This document shows positions 16,189-26,138 of a stretch of 64,000 bases of DNA, one piece after another (within the stretch, counting starts at the first letter, position 1; each line of letters starts with the position of its first letter). Under the pieces are notes generated by a model. That model was given only the letters and a program-made list of their open reading frames with translations. It was not told where the DNA came from and did no database searches. The stretch comes from Janthinobacterium sp. UMAB-56 (lineage in GTDB: Bacteria > Pseudomonadota > Gammaproteobacteria > Burkholderiales > Burkholderiaceae_D), in assembly GCF_900095265.1 (NCBI RefSeq), contig NZ_LT607662.1, positions 123,998-187,997 of the forward strand, written 5' to 3'. Position numbers and translations under genes: made by a program.

Positions 16189-17103
16189 TTAGATGAATTC
16201 ACTAAAAACCTGGGCAGCGGCGGGCCGGACTCTCGTGCGCGTGCGCCAGGCGTCGACACGGGCTGGCGGCTCCAGTATCTCGCGCCATTCGCTCCATTCG
16301 GCGTTGCTGTGGCGTAGCAGGGTTTCCATGTGTTCCGCGTCCAGGCCCAGCACCCGCGCGGCGGCCAGGGCCGGCCCGCGCGGCCCTGCGCCATTGCACA
16401 GTATCAGCTTGGCGAAGCAGCTGGCCAACTTCAGCAGCCAGGCCAGTTCCGTCATGCGTCCGGCACGCCCGATGCCGGGAGGCGCGGCATGGCAGCGCAC
16501 GGCGTCGCACAGGATGTCCGGCATGCCCCAGTCCCGCATGAGGACGGCCGACAGCGCCAGCCGGTGGTGGCCGAAGCGTTGCGACTCCGCGCACAGCAGC
16601 CGTGCCCTGGCGGCTTGGCCGTACTGCCCCAGCAGTTGTCCATATTCCAGCGGATGCAAGGTGGCCAGGGCCAGTTGGCCGCAGTTGGCCAGCAAGCCGC
16701 AAGTGTATAGCTCATCGGCTGGCCTCAGCTGCAGCGCATCGCCTGCCACGCGGGCAGCGCACGCCATGGCCAGCGCATGCGACCAGTAGCGCTGCACGTC
16801 GAAGTGTGCACACGAGGTCGCTGGCAGGGCCGGGGTGGCGAATGCCTGTTGCAATGCGGGCAAGCCGATGGCCGCCAGCATCGCCGCATTGACTGCCGCA
16901 TGCCTGCGCTCGCCTGGTGGCACGGCGGCATTCGCCAGACCGATGACCTTGCCGGTCAGGGCCGGATCGCAGCCTAGTTGTTCTGCCAATTTATCGAGCG
17001 GCACCTGCTGCTGGCACCGGCTTGCCAGCCAGTCGCTCCGGCCGGCGGGCGACGGCAGGCTGGCGCCGTCGAGCAAGCGCGCCAGGTCGATGTGCGCGCT
17101 CAT
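16189..17103 (-). CDS. HDOD domain protein
   Basis: A 304-residue protein with an HDOD domain over most of its length: LDKLAEQLGCDPALTGKVIGLANAA, then the helix around HALAMACAARVAG, and ELYTCGLLANCGQLAL. HDOD proteins lack the full metal site of HD phosphodiesterases and act in signalling, often beside receivers, Hpt proteins and c-di-GMP enzymes. Its ATG overlaps the stop of the upstream gene by 4 bases (ATGA). The exact role here is unknown; the operon context says signal transduction. Confidence 0.85.
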   Translation of the reverse strand: MSAHIDLARLLDGASLPSPAGRSDWLASRCQQQVPLDKLAEQLGCDPALTGKVIGLANAAVPPGERRHAAVNAAMLAAIGLPALQQAFATPALPATSCAHFDVQRYWSHALAMACAARVAGDALQLRPADELYTCGLLANCGQLALATLHPLEYGQLLGQYGQAARARLLCAESQRFGHHRLALSAVLMRDWGMPDILCDAVRCHAAPPGIGRAGRMTELAWLLKLASCFAKLILCNGAGPRGPALAAARVLGLDAEHMETLLRHSNAEWSEWREILEPPARVDAWRTRTRVRPAAAQVFSEFI

Positions 17104-17741
17104 GGCTGGCTGCCTACGCCGCTGCGCTCATCGGCCAGCGCCGCGCCCGTTTGTAGCGCCGTGACGGCTTGCGACAGCGCATCGAGCGCGAACAGCAGTT
17201 CCGCATGCAGGCGGCGCAGCGCGCCGATATCGTTGGCAAAGCCCGCAAGCACGGCCTGGCGCGCCAGCTTCTGCAAGGGAAGCAGGCCCATGGCCTGGCT
17301 GCCGTCGAGGATCTCTTGCGCCAGCACGCGCGCAGGAGCGGCCCGCTCGCAGCGCAGCGCATGGGCGATGCCGGCGAGGCGGTCGCGTGTTTCGGACACG
17401 AACAGGGCCAGGATCTCGCCCTGCAGGCGCCGGTCGTAGCCGAACATGGCGTCCAGGCGGGCCAGCTCGAAGGGCAGCGTATCGGGCGCCTTGGGCGCTT
17501 GCTGGGGCGGTGCCGTCTGCGCTGCCTTGGCTGGCGGGGCCGCCTTGCGCATTTTCAGCAGCAGATGCAGATCGGACGGCGTGCCATCTGCAGCCGGGGC
17601 GCGGCCGGCCTGGCGCCAGCGGGTGCGGCGCCAGAGCAGGGCGGCCAGCAGCAAGAGCAAGCCTGCCAGTGCCAGCGCCGGGCGCATCAGCGAGAGATCT
17701 TCGCAGCGTAGCAAGGGGTGGATGGCGAGGAAGGCGTTCAT
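17100..17741 (-). CDS. Membrane-anchored degenerate Hpt-like protein
   Basis: A 213-residue protein with one TM helix (about 20-39) and a long Pro/Ala linker. Its C-terminal helical domain (about 90-205) looks like Hpt. The expected AHxLKGS motif reads EILDGSQAMGLLPL, so Glu stands where the phosphorylated His should be. It may bind partners without carrying phosphate. The start at 17741 has GGAG at good distance; an open frame running further upstream lies inside the MCP gene and is not used. It is coupled by a 4-base overlap to the HDOD gene. The Hpt assignment is by pattern only. Confidence 0.6.
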   Translation of the reverse strand: MNAFLAIHPLLRCEDLSLMRPALALAGLLLLLAALLWRRTRWRQAGRAPAADGTPSDLHLLLKMRKAAPPAKAAQTAPPQQAPKAPDTLPFELARLDAMFGYDRRLQGEILALFVSETRDRLAGIAHALRCERAAPARVLAQEILDGSQAMGLLPLQKLARQAVLAGFANDIGALRRLHAELLFALDALSQAVTALQTGAALADERSGVGSQP

Positions 17742-17790
17742 GGCAGTGCTCCAGTGCGGACTATGCGAGTGATGCTGCGTGATGGCAGGC

Positions 17791-19470
17791 CTAAAATACT
17801 TCCCAGTCGCCGGCATCGGCGGCGGCCGGCGCCTTGCTGCTGGCCTGGGCAGCGGGGCGCGTGGCGACCAGCTTGAGCGTGGTCTTGGGCTGCGTGGGCC
17901 GCGAGGCAGCAGGCGCGCGCGGTGCCGCACCAGCTGGGCCTTGCGCCAGCTTGAAGGTGGCCACCACGCCGGCCAGATTGCCTGCCTGCTCTTGCAGCGA
18001 TTGCGATGCCGCCGCCGCTTCTTCGACCAGGGCCGCATTCTGCTGCGTGACTTCATCCATTTGCGTGATGGCGCGGTTGATTTCCTCGATGCCCGTGCTT
18101 TGCTCCACGCTGGCGGCCGAGATTTCGTTGACGATGTCGGTGACGCTGCGCACCGTGTCGACCACTTCCGTCATGGTCGCGCCGGCCTGCTGGACCAGCT
18201 TGCCGCCTTGCTCCACCTGTTGCACGGAGTCGCTGATGAGTACCTTGATTTCCTTGGCGGCGGCCGCCGAACGGTGCGCCAGGTTGCGCACTTCGGTTGC
18301 CACGACGGCAAAGCCGCGTCCCTGTTCCCCGGCGCGCGCCGCTTCCACGGCCGCATTCAGGGCCAGGATATTGGTTTGGAAGGCGATGCCGTCGATGACG
18401 CCGATGATGTCGGCGATTTTGTTGGACGAGCTGTCGATCGCTTGCATGGTGCGTATCACGTCGCCCATCACCTGGCCGCCCCGCTGCGCCTTGTCCGAGG
18501 CGCTGATGGCCATTTGCTGGGCCTGGCGGGCATTGTCCGCGTTTTGCCGCACGGTGGCCGTCAGTTCTTCCATGGCCGAGGCGGTTTCTTCCAGCGAGCC
18601 GGCCTGCTGTTCCGTGCGTGCCGACAGGTCCAGGTTGCCCGCCGCGATCTCGCTCGACGCCGTGCTGATGGTGTCCGTGCCGGAGCGTACTTCGGCCACG
18701 ATGCGCACCAGGCTCTCGCTCATCTCGGCCAGGGCGGTCATCAGTTGGCCCACCTCGTCATTCGAGCTGGCTTCGGCTTGCACGCTGAGGTCGCCGCCCG
18801 CGATGGTGCGGGCCACATCGATGGCGCTGGCCAGCGAAGCGGCGATGCGCCGCGCCAGCAGCAGACCCATGCCAGCCACCAGGGCCGTCACGGCCACGGC
18901 CAGGCCGATGGAAATCCAGCGCGCGCTGGCCGCGGCACCGGCGGCATCGGCCGCGCCCTTGTTGCCCAGGGTCTCGTTGTAACGGTGGTGGGCGGCGAGG
19001 GCGTCGACCAGCTCCTTGATGAGTGGCTGGCTCGCCATCAGCAAGTCGCGTGCCGTGTCGAGTTCGCCCGCCTTCGACAGCGCCAGCACCTTGTCGCGCA
19101 CGCCATCGTAGCGCAGCAGCACGGCACGGTCGGCGGCCAGCAGCGCGCGGTCCTGGTCATCGGTGATCGCTTCTTTTTCATACTGGTCGAGCGCCTTGCC
19201 GACAGCCGCGCGCGCTTCCCTGATGCCCGCTTCCAGCTTGTCGCGCACGGCCGCATCCTTGTTGCCCATGTGCTGCCAGACGGCCGTGCGCATCTGCGCG
19301 AACGGCACGAAAGCCTGGTTCAAGATCAGCAGGCTGGGAATGGTGTTGAAGGTGGAATAGCTGGCTGCCGTGTACACGCGGTCCATCTGGTAGATGCCAA
19401 AGCCCGTGAGGGCGGCCAGCCCCAGGACGACGGAAAGGATCAGGGTGTACAGGCGTTGGGCGATAGTCAT
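17791..19470 (-). CDS. Methyl-accepting chemotaxis protein with C-terminal pentapeptide
   Basis: A 559-residue Tar/Tsr-like receptor. TM1 lies at about 8-27, with a four-helix periplasmic sensor (about 30-185), TM2 (about 188-210), HAMP (about 212-265) and the MCP signalling domain. The conserved hairpin tip is close to [20 protein letters not shown]. The last five residues are DWEVF, which fits the xWxxF docking tag for CheR/CheB, after a flexible Ala/Pro-rich linker. No che genes are in the window. It is the first gene of the minus-strand signalling block. Confidence 0.95.
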   Translation of the reverse strand: MTIAQRLYTLILSVVLGLAALTGFGIYQMDRVYTAASYSTFNTIPSLLILNQAFVPFAQMRTAVWQHMGNKDAAVRDKLEAGIREARAAVGKALDQYEKEAITDDQDRALLAADRAVLLRYDGVRDKVLALSKAGELDTARDLLMASQPLIKELVDALAAHHRYNETLGNKGAADAAGAAASARWISIGLAVAVTALVAGMGLLLARRIAASLASAIDVARTIAGGDLSVQAEASSNDEVGQLMTALAEMSESLVRIVAEVRSGTDTISTASSEIAAGNLDLSARTEQQAGSLEETASAMEELTATVRQNADNARQAQQMAISASDKAQRGGQVMGDVIRTMQAIDSSSNKIADIIGVIDGIAFQTNILALNAAVEAARAGEQGRGFAVVATEVRNLAHRSAAAAKEIKVLISDSVQQVEQGGKLVQQAGATMTEVVDTVRSVTDIVNEISAASVEQSTGIEEINRAITQMDEVTQQNAALVEEAAAASQSLQEQAGNLAGVVATFKLAQGPAGAAPRAPAASRPTQPKTTLKLVATRPAAQASSKAPAAADAGDWEVF

Positions 19471-19782
19471 GATGGGTGCCGGTCTAGATGAAGGTTGAAA
19501 ATCGGGGAAATTGTTTTTCAGAGTTTATGATTTTTATTTTACGCCATATATTTGATTTATTCGAGAAATTTGTGATTTATTTGTTTTATTTTGTTTTTTG
19601 ACGTGGCGCGCTGAAGGGCGAGCTGAGCGGGGGATGGGGTGTGATGAAAAGCAACACCGCGCAGATATCGCGTTCTGGCGTGTGCCACGTCAGGCCAATT
19701 AGTGAAAAAATGGGACTCCTTGATCACCATCAAATACGGTGCGCAGGCGCGTGCCGCCGACTGACTCTTGTGAAGGAGCATC
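19471..19782. other. Divergent intergenic region between MCP and gcd
   Basis: About 310 bases with no supported gene. The part nearest the MCP (about 19500-19600) is very AT-rich and probably holds its promoter. The part near gcd contains a perfect FNR-type box and a good ribosome site. No clear sigma-28 motif was found. Confidence 0.6.
19720..19733. promoter_or_regulatory. Perfect FNR/Anr-type box upstream of gcd
   Basis: TTGAT-CACC-ATCAA matches the FNR/Anr/Dnr consensus TTGAT-N4-ATCAA at all ten specified bases. Its centre is 56 bases before the gcd ATG. It suggests oxygen control of glucose dehydrogenase, or less likely of a divergent promoter for the MCP. Activation or repression cannot be told without a mapped start. 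Confidence 0.6.
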
Positions 19783-22233
19783 ATGACTGCCTCTGCCCGG
19801 CCTGGACCCTTGCTTGTCATCACTGCCGTCATCTTCATCTTGCTGGGCCTGGCGCTTGCCGGCGGCGGCGCCTGGCTCATCAGCCTTGGCGGTTCCTGGT
19901 ATTACGTCGTGGCCGGCATCGGCATGCTGCTTACCGGCGCGCTGGTATGGAGGGAGCGGCGCCGCGCCCAGCTGTTTCTCGCGCTGCTGCTGTTCGCCAC
20001 CTTGATCTGGTCCGTCATCGAAGTGAAGTTCGACTGGTGGCAATTGCTGCCGCGCCTCGATATCTGGTTCGCCGCCGCCGTCTGGCTGCTGCTGCCGTTC
20101 GTCGACCGGCGGCTCGATCCGCCATTGATGGCCGGGACAAAACCGCGCGACGCTGGCAAGAGCGCCCTGGCCGCCGCCGTGGTGCTGACGGCCGTCGTGG
20201 GCGTGTACTCGCTGTTCCAGGATTACTATACTTTGCACGGCGACGTGCCGGCCGAGAACATGGCTGCCGTGCCGCAAGGCGACTTTGCACCCGGCGTGGC
20301 GCCCAACGACTGGGCCGCATATGGTCGCTCCGGCTATGGCGACCGCTACGCGCCTGCCGCGCAGATCACGCCCGCCAACGCTGCGCAGCTGAAGCAGGCG
20401 TGGGTGTACAACACGGGCGACTTCAAGGGGCCGAACGACCCGGGCGAGATCGCCAACGAAGTCACGCCCCTGAAAGTGAATGGCATGCTGTATCTGTGCA
20501 CGCCGCACAATATCGTCATTGCGCTGGACCCGGACACGGGCAAGGAGCTGTGGCGCCACGATCCGAAGATCAACCGCGACGCCTCCAGCTACCAGCACAT
20601 GATCTGCCGCGGCGTGGCCTACTGGGACGTCAACGCGGGCCGCGCCAAGGGCGACCCGGCGCCGCAGGCGGCCGGCATGGAGTGTCCGCGCCGCATTTTT
20701 GCGCCCACCATGGACGCCACCCTGATCGCCGTGAATGCCGACACGGGCGAAGCGTGCAAAAGCTTTGGCGACAATGGCGTGATCGGCCTGTATCACGGCA
20801 TGGGCATGAAAAAGCGGGGCTTTTTGATGCCGACGTCGCCGCCGGCCGTGGCGCAGAACGTGGTGGTGATGGCCGCCAGCGTGACGGACAATTTTTCCAC
20901 GGAAGAGCCGTCAGGCGTGATCCGCGGTTACGATCCCGTCACCGGCAAGCTGATGTGGAACTGGGATGCCTCGAACCCGGATGACACGGCGCCGATTGCC
21001 GATGGCAAGACCTATACCAATAATTCGCCCAATTCCTGGGGCGTCTCCAGCGTGGATGAAAAGCTGGGCATGGTGTACATCCCGATGGGCAATGAAACGC
21101 CTGACACGTGGGGCGGTAACCGTAATCCCCATGGCGAGAAATATAATAGCGCCATCGTCGCACTGGACCTGGCCAGCGGCAAGCTGCGCTGGGCTTACCA
21201 GACCGTGCACCACGATATCTGGGACATGGATATCGGCGGCCAGCCGACCCTGGTCGACATCGACACGCCCAAGGGCAAGGTGCCGTCCGTGGTGGCAACC
21301 ACCAAGCGCGGCGATATCTATGTGATCGACCGCCGCGATGGCAGCCTGGTGGTGCCGGCGCCGGAAAAAGCCGTGCCGACCGCCAACGCCGCACCCGGCG
21401 ACCGTTTATCGCCCACGCAACCGTTTTCCGCCCTCACTTTCCTGCCCGAGAAAAACATCAGCGAAACGGATATGTGGGGCACGACGCCGTTCGACCAACT
21501 GGCGTGCCGCATCATCTTCCGCCAGCACCGTTATGAGGGGCCGTTCACGCCGCAAACGGTGGCGGAAGGCAAGATCAAGGGCGCCATCATCTCGCCGGGT
21601 CCGCTGGGCATCTTCGAGTGGGGCGGCGCGGCCGTCGATCCGGTGCGTCAGTTGCTGCTGCTCAACCCCGACTACATGGGCTTTCTGGAACGCCTGGTGC
21701 CGCGCGCGCAAGCCGACGCGAAGGGCGGCACGGGCACGGAAATGGGCTTGCAGCCGCAGACGGGCGTGCCGTTTGCCGTGGAAATCAATCCCTTCCTGTC
21801 GCCGCTGGGCTTCCCATGCCAGGCGCCGCCCTGGGGCTACATCGCCGCCGTCGACTTGCGCACCATGAAAAAAGTATGGATGCACAAGAACGGCACCACG
21901 CGCGACAGCGCTCCCGTGCCCATCGCCTTGCCGCTGGGCGTGCCCAGCCTGGGCGGCATGAGCACCACGGGCGGTGGCGTGGCTTTCCTCAGCAGCACGC
22001 TCGACTACTACATCCGCGGCTACGACGTGCGCAACGGCAAGACCGTATGGAAAGCCCGCTTGCCGGCCGGCGGCCAGGCCACGCCGATGAGCTATGTCTC
22101 CGACAAGACGGGCAAGCAATATGTGGTCGTCATGGCCGGCGGCCACGGTTCCCTGGGCACGAAGATGGGCGATAGCCTGGTGGCGTTTGCCTTGCCGGAT
22201 GAGGCGGTGAAGGAGGCGGGGAAAGCGAAATAG
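19783..22233 (+). CDS. gcd: Membrane-bound PQQ-dependent glucose/quinate/shikimate dehydrogenase
   Basis: An 816-residue inner-membrane quinoprotein. The first 150 residues hold about five TM helices. The rest is the periplasmic eight-bladed PQQ propeller, with WAAYGRSGYGDRYAPAAQI at its start, the HDIWDMDIGGQPTL segment, TTKRGDIYVIDRRDG, and GGMSTTGGGVAFL near the end. It oxidises glucose (or a related polyol) to the lactone and passes electrons to ubiquinone. Length and layout match Gcd. GAAGGAG precedes the ATG. Glucose rather than quinate is favoured by length and segment order but not proven. A perfect FNR-type site lies upstream. No PQQ synthesis genes are in the window. Confidence 0.93.
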   Translation: MTASARPGPLLVITAVIFILLGLALAGGGAWLISLGGSWYYVVAGIGMLLTGALVWRERRRAQLFLALLLFATLIWSVIEVKFDWWQLLPRLDIWFAAAVWLLLPFVDRRLDPPLMAGTKPRDAGKSALAAAVVLTAVVGVYSLFQDYYTLHGDVPAENMAAVPQGDFAPGVAPNDWAAYGRSGYGDRYAPAAQITPANAAQLKQAWVYNTGDFKGPNDPGEIANEVTPLKVNGMLYLCTPHNIVIALDPDTGKELWRHDPKINRDASSYQHMICRGVAYWDVNAGRAKGDPAPQAAGMECPRRIFAPTMDATLIAVNADTGEACKSFGDNGVIGLYHGMGMKKRGFLMPTSPPAVAQNVVVMAASVTDNFSTEEPSGVIRGYDPVTGKLMWNWDASNPDDTAPIADGKTYTNNSPNSWGVSSVDEKLGMVYIPMGNETPDTWGGNRNPHGEKYNSAIVALDLASGKLRWAYQTVHHDIWDMDIGGQPTLVDIDTPKGKVPSVVATTKRGDIYVIDRRDGSLVVPAPEKAVPTANAAPGDRLSPTQPFSALTFLPEKNISETDMWGTTPFDQLACRIIFRQHRYEGPFTPQTVAEGKIKGAIISPGPLGIFEWGGAAVDPVRQLLLLNPDYMGFLERLVPRAQADAKGGTGTEMGLQPQTGVPFAVEINPFLSPLGFPCQAPPWGYIAAVDLRTMKKVWMHKNGTTRDSAPVPIALPLGVPSLGGMSTTGGGVAFLSSTLDYYIRGYDVRNGKTVWKARLPAGGQATPMSYVSDKTGKQYVVVMAGGHGSLGTKMGDSLVAFALPDEAVKEAGKAK

Positions 22234-22426
22234 AGCATGGGTGGTGCCGCATGGAATTGCACATGGTGGTATTCGGAAACCTGAAAGGCACCATGGGTAG
22301 ATTGAGTGGAGCGCTCAGTGCCGTACTGAGCTTTCTTGCGGTATTTCTCGACTCGGTAGCCATTTGCGCGCGTCCGGTTTGCCGGTCCGCATAGCAATCC
22401 GCCGCCACTGCTGCTGCCGCTTGCAT

Positions 22427-22457
22427 GGCGTTGCCGCAAACTTGTTGCGGCAACGCC
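22427..22457. terminator. Perfect 13-bp hairpin downstream of DUF748 gene
   Basis: GGCGTTGCCGCAA (22427-22439) pairs with TTGCGGCAACGCC (22445-22457) around ACTTG. It is 6 bases beyond the stop of the minus-strand gene and 194 bases beyond gcd, so it probably ends or protects both convergent transcripts. No T-run follows on either strand. Confidence 0.6.
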
Positions 22458-22463
22458 GATCGT

Positions 22464-25400
22464 TTACTGCGCCGCCAATCCCAGCTTCAGGCCCACCAGC
22501 TTGCCCGGAGCGGCCTGCGTTTTTTCCGGCGCGCCCGCGCTGACCCTGGCTGCCGGCGTGCCGTCCTGCTGCAGGGCGGCCAGGATCGCTGCGCTGCGCT
22601 GGGCGCCCAGCTTGCTCAAGGCGTCGGCAGGCAGGGGCTGTCTGGCTTCCAGTTGCTGGCGCAAGCCGTTGTAGAACGTGCCCGTGTCGGCCACTTGCGG
22701 TTCGCCTTCGATCAGCTTGCCCAGGCGTTGCCAGACGGGGATTTTTGCCGCCGCCGTAGCCGAGGCGCCGGTCGATGCCGCTGCACCCGCCGCTGTGGCT
22801 GGGACGGCCGCCTCCGCCGCCTTCTTCTGCTTGTCCAGCTCGGCCTTGCCGAAGCGCTCGCCATACAGGTCGCGCAGGGCGCCCCGTATCTTGCGTTCGC
22901 CCAGGTTCAACGGCCCGGGTTCTTCGCCTGCTTCCAGCTTGATGCCGGCCTTGGCGGCGACGGCGCGGCGCACGGCCTGGGCGCGCAGGGCGGCCGCATC
23001 CGTGTCGCTGTACTGGCCCGGCACGGCCAGCGTCAGCTGTTCGCGCTTGGCGAGAATTTGCGCCACTTGCTTGAGCTTTTCCCGCTCGGGCGGCAGCAGC
23101 ACGGCGCTGCCCGCATCGAAGTCGATGGATTCGAGCTTGTCGGCGCTGATGCCCAGCAAATTGCCCAGCGCGCGGAAGGGCGCCGTGACGATCTTCGTCA
23201 ATACATTGCCCACGGCTTTCCAGATCAGGGCGCCATAGCTGAATTGCGGGTCGTTCATGTCGCCCGACACGGGCAGGCCGAGGTCGATGCGCCCATCGCT
23301 ATCCTTGAGGATGGCCAGCGCCAGTTCCAACGGCAGTTTCAGGGCGTCCGGGCTGTCGATGCGCTCGCCCAGGGTCAGCTTGTCGAGCACGATCTGGTTG
23401 GTGCCGTCGAGCTGGCGGTTGCGCACCTTGTATTGCAAGTCCAGCGAAATCTTGCCTTCGGCCACCTTGTAGCCGGCGAACTTCATCGTGTACGGCGAGG
23501 CGGACACCATGTCGACGTTCTTGAAGACGACGTTCAAGTCCGTGTTGTCGGTCGGGGAAAACGGGTTCAGCTTGCCACGCACGCGGGCCAGGCCGAATTC
23601 GTCGATACGGCCGTCGAGTTCGATCTGGCTGCGCGCATCGCGCTGCGTCGACAGGCCCGTGATGACGCCATTGAGTTCATAAATCTTGGCGGCGAACTGG
23701 GGCCGCAAGCTGAGGTCGGCAAAGTCCAGCTTGGCGTTTTGCAGGCGCACGCGGCGCACGCGCACGGGGAAGGCGGCGTCGGCTGCTGTTGGCGTCGCCG
23801 TGGTCGCTGGTGCGACAGCTGGCTCCGGCGCCTTGACCAGCAGGCGCTGCGCGTTCAGGCTGCGGTCGTTTTCGATGATCAGCTGGGCGTTCGGTTCGAC
23901 CACGCGCAGTTCGGGGATATCGACAAAATCGGGGCCCACGCTGGCGGTCAGCTTGTCGGCGCGCACGCTTTTCCACGAGGCAAAACGCTTGCCATCCGTT
24001 TCATTGAGCACCAGGCCGGCGATATCCACGCCGCCTTCATAGCGTACTTTCGGTGCTTTCGGCGCGCCGCCGCCCGTCGTCAGGCGGCCGCTGCCGGAGA
24101 GCGAGCCGCTTGCCAGTTTCAGTTTCACATGCTGCGCCAGCAAGGCTTGCACGGGCGCCAGGGTCAGCTGTTTCAAATTCAGTTGCGCATCGACGGCGCC
24201 CGTGCCCGGCACGAACTTGCCCTTGGCCGTGAGCAAGCCACCTTCGCGCAAGCCCACGCCCAGCTCGAACGGCAGCGCCTGTTGCATATCATTGCTGACC
24301 TTGCGCAGGGAGAGGTGGGCATCCTGCAGCGTACCCTTGATGCCCGTGTCCGCATCGTCGACGCGGGCGGCGAACTTGCTCAGTTCCACCTGGTCTACCG
24401 TGGCAGACCATGGCGCGGACGGGGCATCCGCCGTCGCGTCGGCCTTGCCGGCGGCGAACACGGGCAGCTTTTGCGCAATCTCAAACTCCCCCTGGCGGTT
24501 GCGCGCCAGGTCGATCTGCGCGCCGCTGGCCGTCACGGCGCCCAGGTGCACGGTATGGGCCGCCAGGTCGATCTTGCCATCGGTAAAACCCAACTGGGCC
24601 AGCTTGAACGGTGTTTGCGCGCCCCGTTGCATGGCCAGATCGGCCAGGCTGGCATTCGCGCCGTCGATGACGGTAGCCATGCCCGCTGGCGCTTGCTGCA
24701 AGGCCAGTTGCAAGTTCAGCTGCAGCTGTCTGGCGCTCAGCTGCAGGGCAGGCGAGACGGTTTCATCGATGGCGTAGACGTCCACATTGGCCAAGGCCAC
24801 TTGCTTCAGGTCCACTTTCCACTTGCCAGGCTTGGCTGCCGCTGCCGCTGCTGCTGGCGCGTCGGCTGGCGCCGGTTTGCCAGGCAGCATCAGGTTCGCC
24901 ACGTCGATTTCGCCTTTGCTGTCGCGCCGCACGGCCACCTTGCCGCCATACAGGTTGACCTTGTCGACCGTGACGCTCTGGCGCGCCAGGTCGGCGTTGA
25001 CGCCGGCGATGCCCAGGGTGGCGAGCGAGGCAAACGGTTCTCCCTTGCCCTTTACCTCGTCTCGCACCAGCGCCAGGTCGCGCAAGGCCAGGCCGGCGCC
25101 TTTGACGCTCGCTTCGAGCTTGCCGTCGGCATAGGAAAAGGCGTAGGGCAGGCGCGCCGACAGCTTGCCGCTGCTGACAGTGGCGCGCGTGTAGGCTTTC
25201 AAATATGCGGCAAGGCCGGGCAGGGACGCGTCGTTCAGTATCAGTTCGCCTTCGCCGCGAATCGGGTTGAGCGAGGCCGTGCCGCGCCAGTGCAGCTTGC
25301 CGCCGCGCGCCGCGTCGGCGCTCAGGCTGTAGCTGCCGTTGGCATCGGGCAGGGTGGAGATCTGATCGAGCGTAAAGTTGATCGGCGTGAAGTTGTCCGC

Positions 25401-25955
25401 ATAGCCCGCCTTCTGGTCGTGCCAGTCCACTTTGCCTTGTTCCAGCGCAAAGTGGGCAATGACGAGGCGCGGCATGCCGCCTTCGCTCTTCTCCGGGTGG
25501 CGGCTTTGCCAGGTGGCCAGCACTTCGGCCAGGTTGAACTTGCCGTCCGGCGTGATGGTCAGCTGCGCTTGCGGCGCCGTGATGCGGATTTCCGCCAGGC
25601 TCCAGGCGCGGCGCACGATGGATTTCCATTCCAGTTGCACGGCCAGGGCGCCGATGGACAGCAGGGGCGCACTCGCGCCGCTCTTGCCATCCGCGCTGGC
25701 CGCTTCCTTGAAAACGATCTGCTCCGCTTCCAGGCGCAGGGTAAACGGGTTGAAGCGCACGTCAGCGATGCTGGCCTGGCGCGCGAGTTCTTTCTCGGCA
25801 AATTTGGGTAGCTGGTTTTTAATAACGTAGGGCACCAGCCAGAAGCCGGCCGCGCTGTAGGCGGCCAGGGCGCAGCCTGTGCCGACGGCCCAGCGCTGCC
25901 AGCGTTTCCAGCGAAATGATTTCGTCTGCACGCTTTTGTTGTCGATTGTGTTCAC
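22464..25955 (-). CDS. DUF748 (AsmA-like) envelope protein
   Basis: About 1163 residues with an N-terminal signal-anchor (about 20-45) and a long periplasmic beta-rich body of AsmA/DUF748 type: LPKFAEKELARQASIADVRF, FNPFTLRLEAE, and repeated sheet segments. Near the C-terminus an OmpA-like stretch (IDFDAGSAVLLPPEREKL) is seen. Such proteins span the periplasm and are thought to help lipid transport or outer-membrane upkeep; the role here is inferred. The GTG at 25955 (product starts MNTIDNKS) is preferred because AAAGG lies 8 bases upstream. A GTG 11 codons earlier (25988) lacks a ribosome site. Convergent to gcd and divergent from the siderophore receptor gene. Confidence 0.85.
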   Translation of the reverse strand: MNTIDNKSVQTKSFRWKRWQRWAVGTGCALAAYSAAGFWLVPYVIKNQLPKFAEKELARQASIADVRFNPFTLRLEAEQIVFKEAASADGKSGASAPLLSIGALAVQLEWKSIVRRAWSLAEIRITAPQAQLTITPDGKFNLAEVLATWQSRHPEKSEGGMPRLVIAHFALEQGKVDWHDQKAGYADNFTPINFTLDQISTLPDANGSYSLSADAARGGKLHWRGTASLNPIRGEGELILNDASLPGLAAYLKAYTRATVSSGKLSARLPYAFSYADGKLEASVKGAGLALRDLALVRDEVKGKGEPFASLATLGIAGVNADLARQSVTVDKVNLYGGKVAVRRDSKGEIDVANLMLPGKPAPADAPAAAAAAAKPGKWKVDLKQVALANVDVYAIDETVSPALQLSARQLQLNLQLALQQAPAGMATVIDGANASLADLAMQRGAQTPFKLAQLGFTDGKIDLAAHTVHLGAVTASGAQIDLARNRQGEFEIAQKLPVFAAGKADATADAPSAPWSATVDQVELSKFAARVDDADTGIKGTLQDAHLSLRKVSNDMQQALPFELGVGLREGGLLTAKGKFVPGTGAVDAQLNLKQLTLAPVQALLAQHVKLKLASGSLSGSGRLTTGGGAPKAPKVRYEGGVDIAGLVLNETDGKRFASWKSVRADKLTASVGPDFVDIPELRVVEPNAQLIIENDRSLNAQRLLVKAPEPAVAPATTATPTAADAAFPVRVRRVRLQNAKLDFADLSLRPQFAAKIYELNGVITGLSTQRDARSQIELDGRIDEFGLARVRGKLNPFSPTDNTDLNVVFKNVDMVSASPYTMKFAGYKVAEGKISLDLQYKVRNRQLDGTNQIVLDKLTLGERIDSPDALKLPLELALAILKDSDGRIDLGLPVSGDMNDPQFSYGALIWKAVGNVLTKIVTAPFRALGNLLGISADKLESIDFDAGSAVLLPPEREKLKQVAQILAKREQLTLAVPGQYSDTDAAALRAQAVRRAVAAKAGIKLEAGEEPGPLNLGERKIRGALRDLYGERFGKAELDKQKKAAEAAVPATAAGAAASTGASATAAAKIPVWQRLGKLIEGEPQVADTGTFYNGLRQQLEARQPLPADALSKLGAQRSAAILAALQQDGTPAARVSAGAPEKTQAAPGKLVGLKLGLAAQ

Positions 25956-26138
25956 GAACTGACCTTTTAGTATCTTGTTAGGCGGCACACTTGTGCGCCG
26001 TGACTGTCAGTATGCCTCTTTGCGGCCTGGTCTGCAAAATCCAAACGTGTTCATGTGATAACAGGTGCTGTGGACAGCTGTTTATCTTGTGAAACTTGCC
26101 TATTTTTCGCAATTATCTCCAATTGTCACTTATTCATT

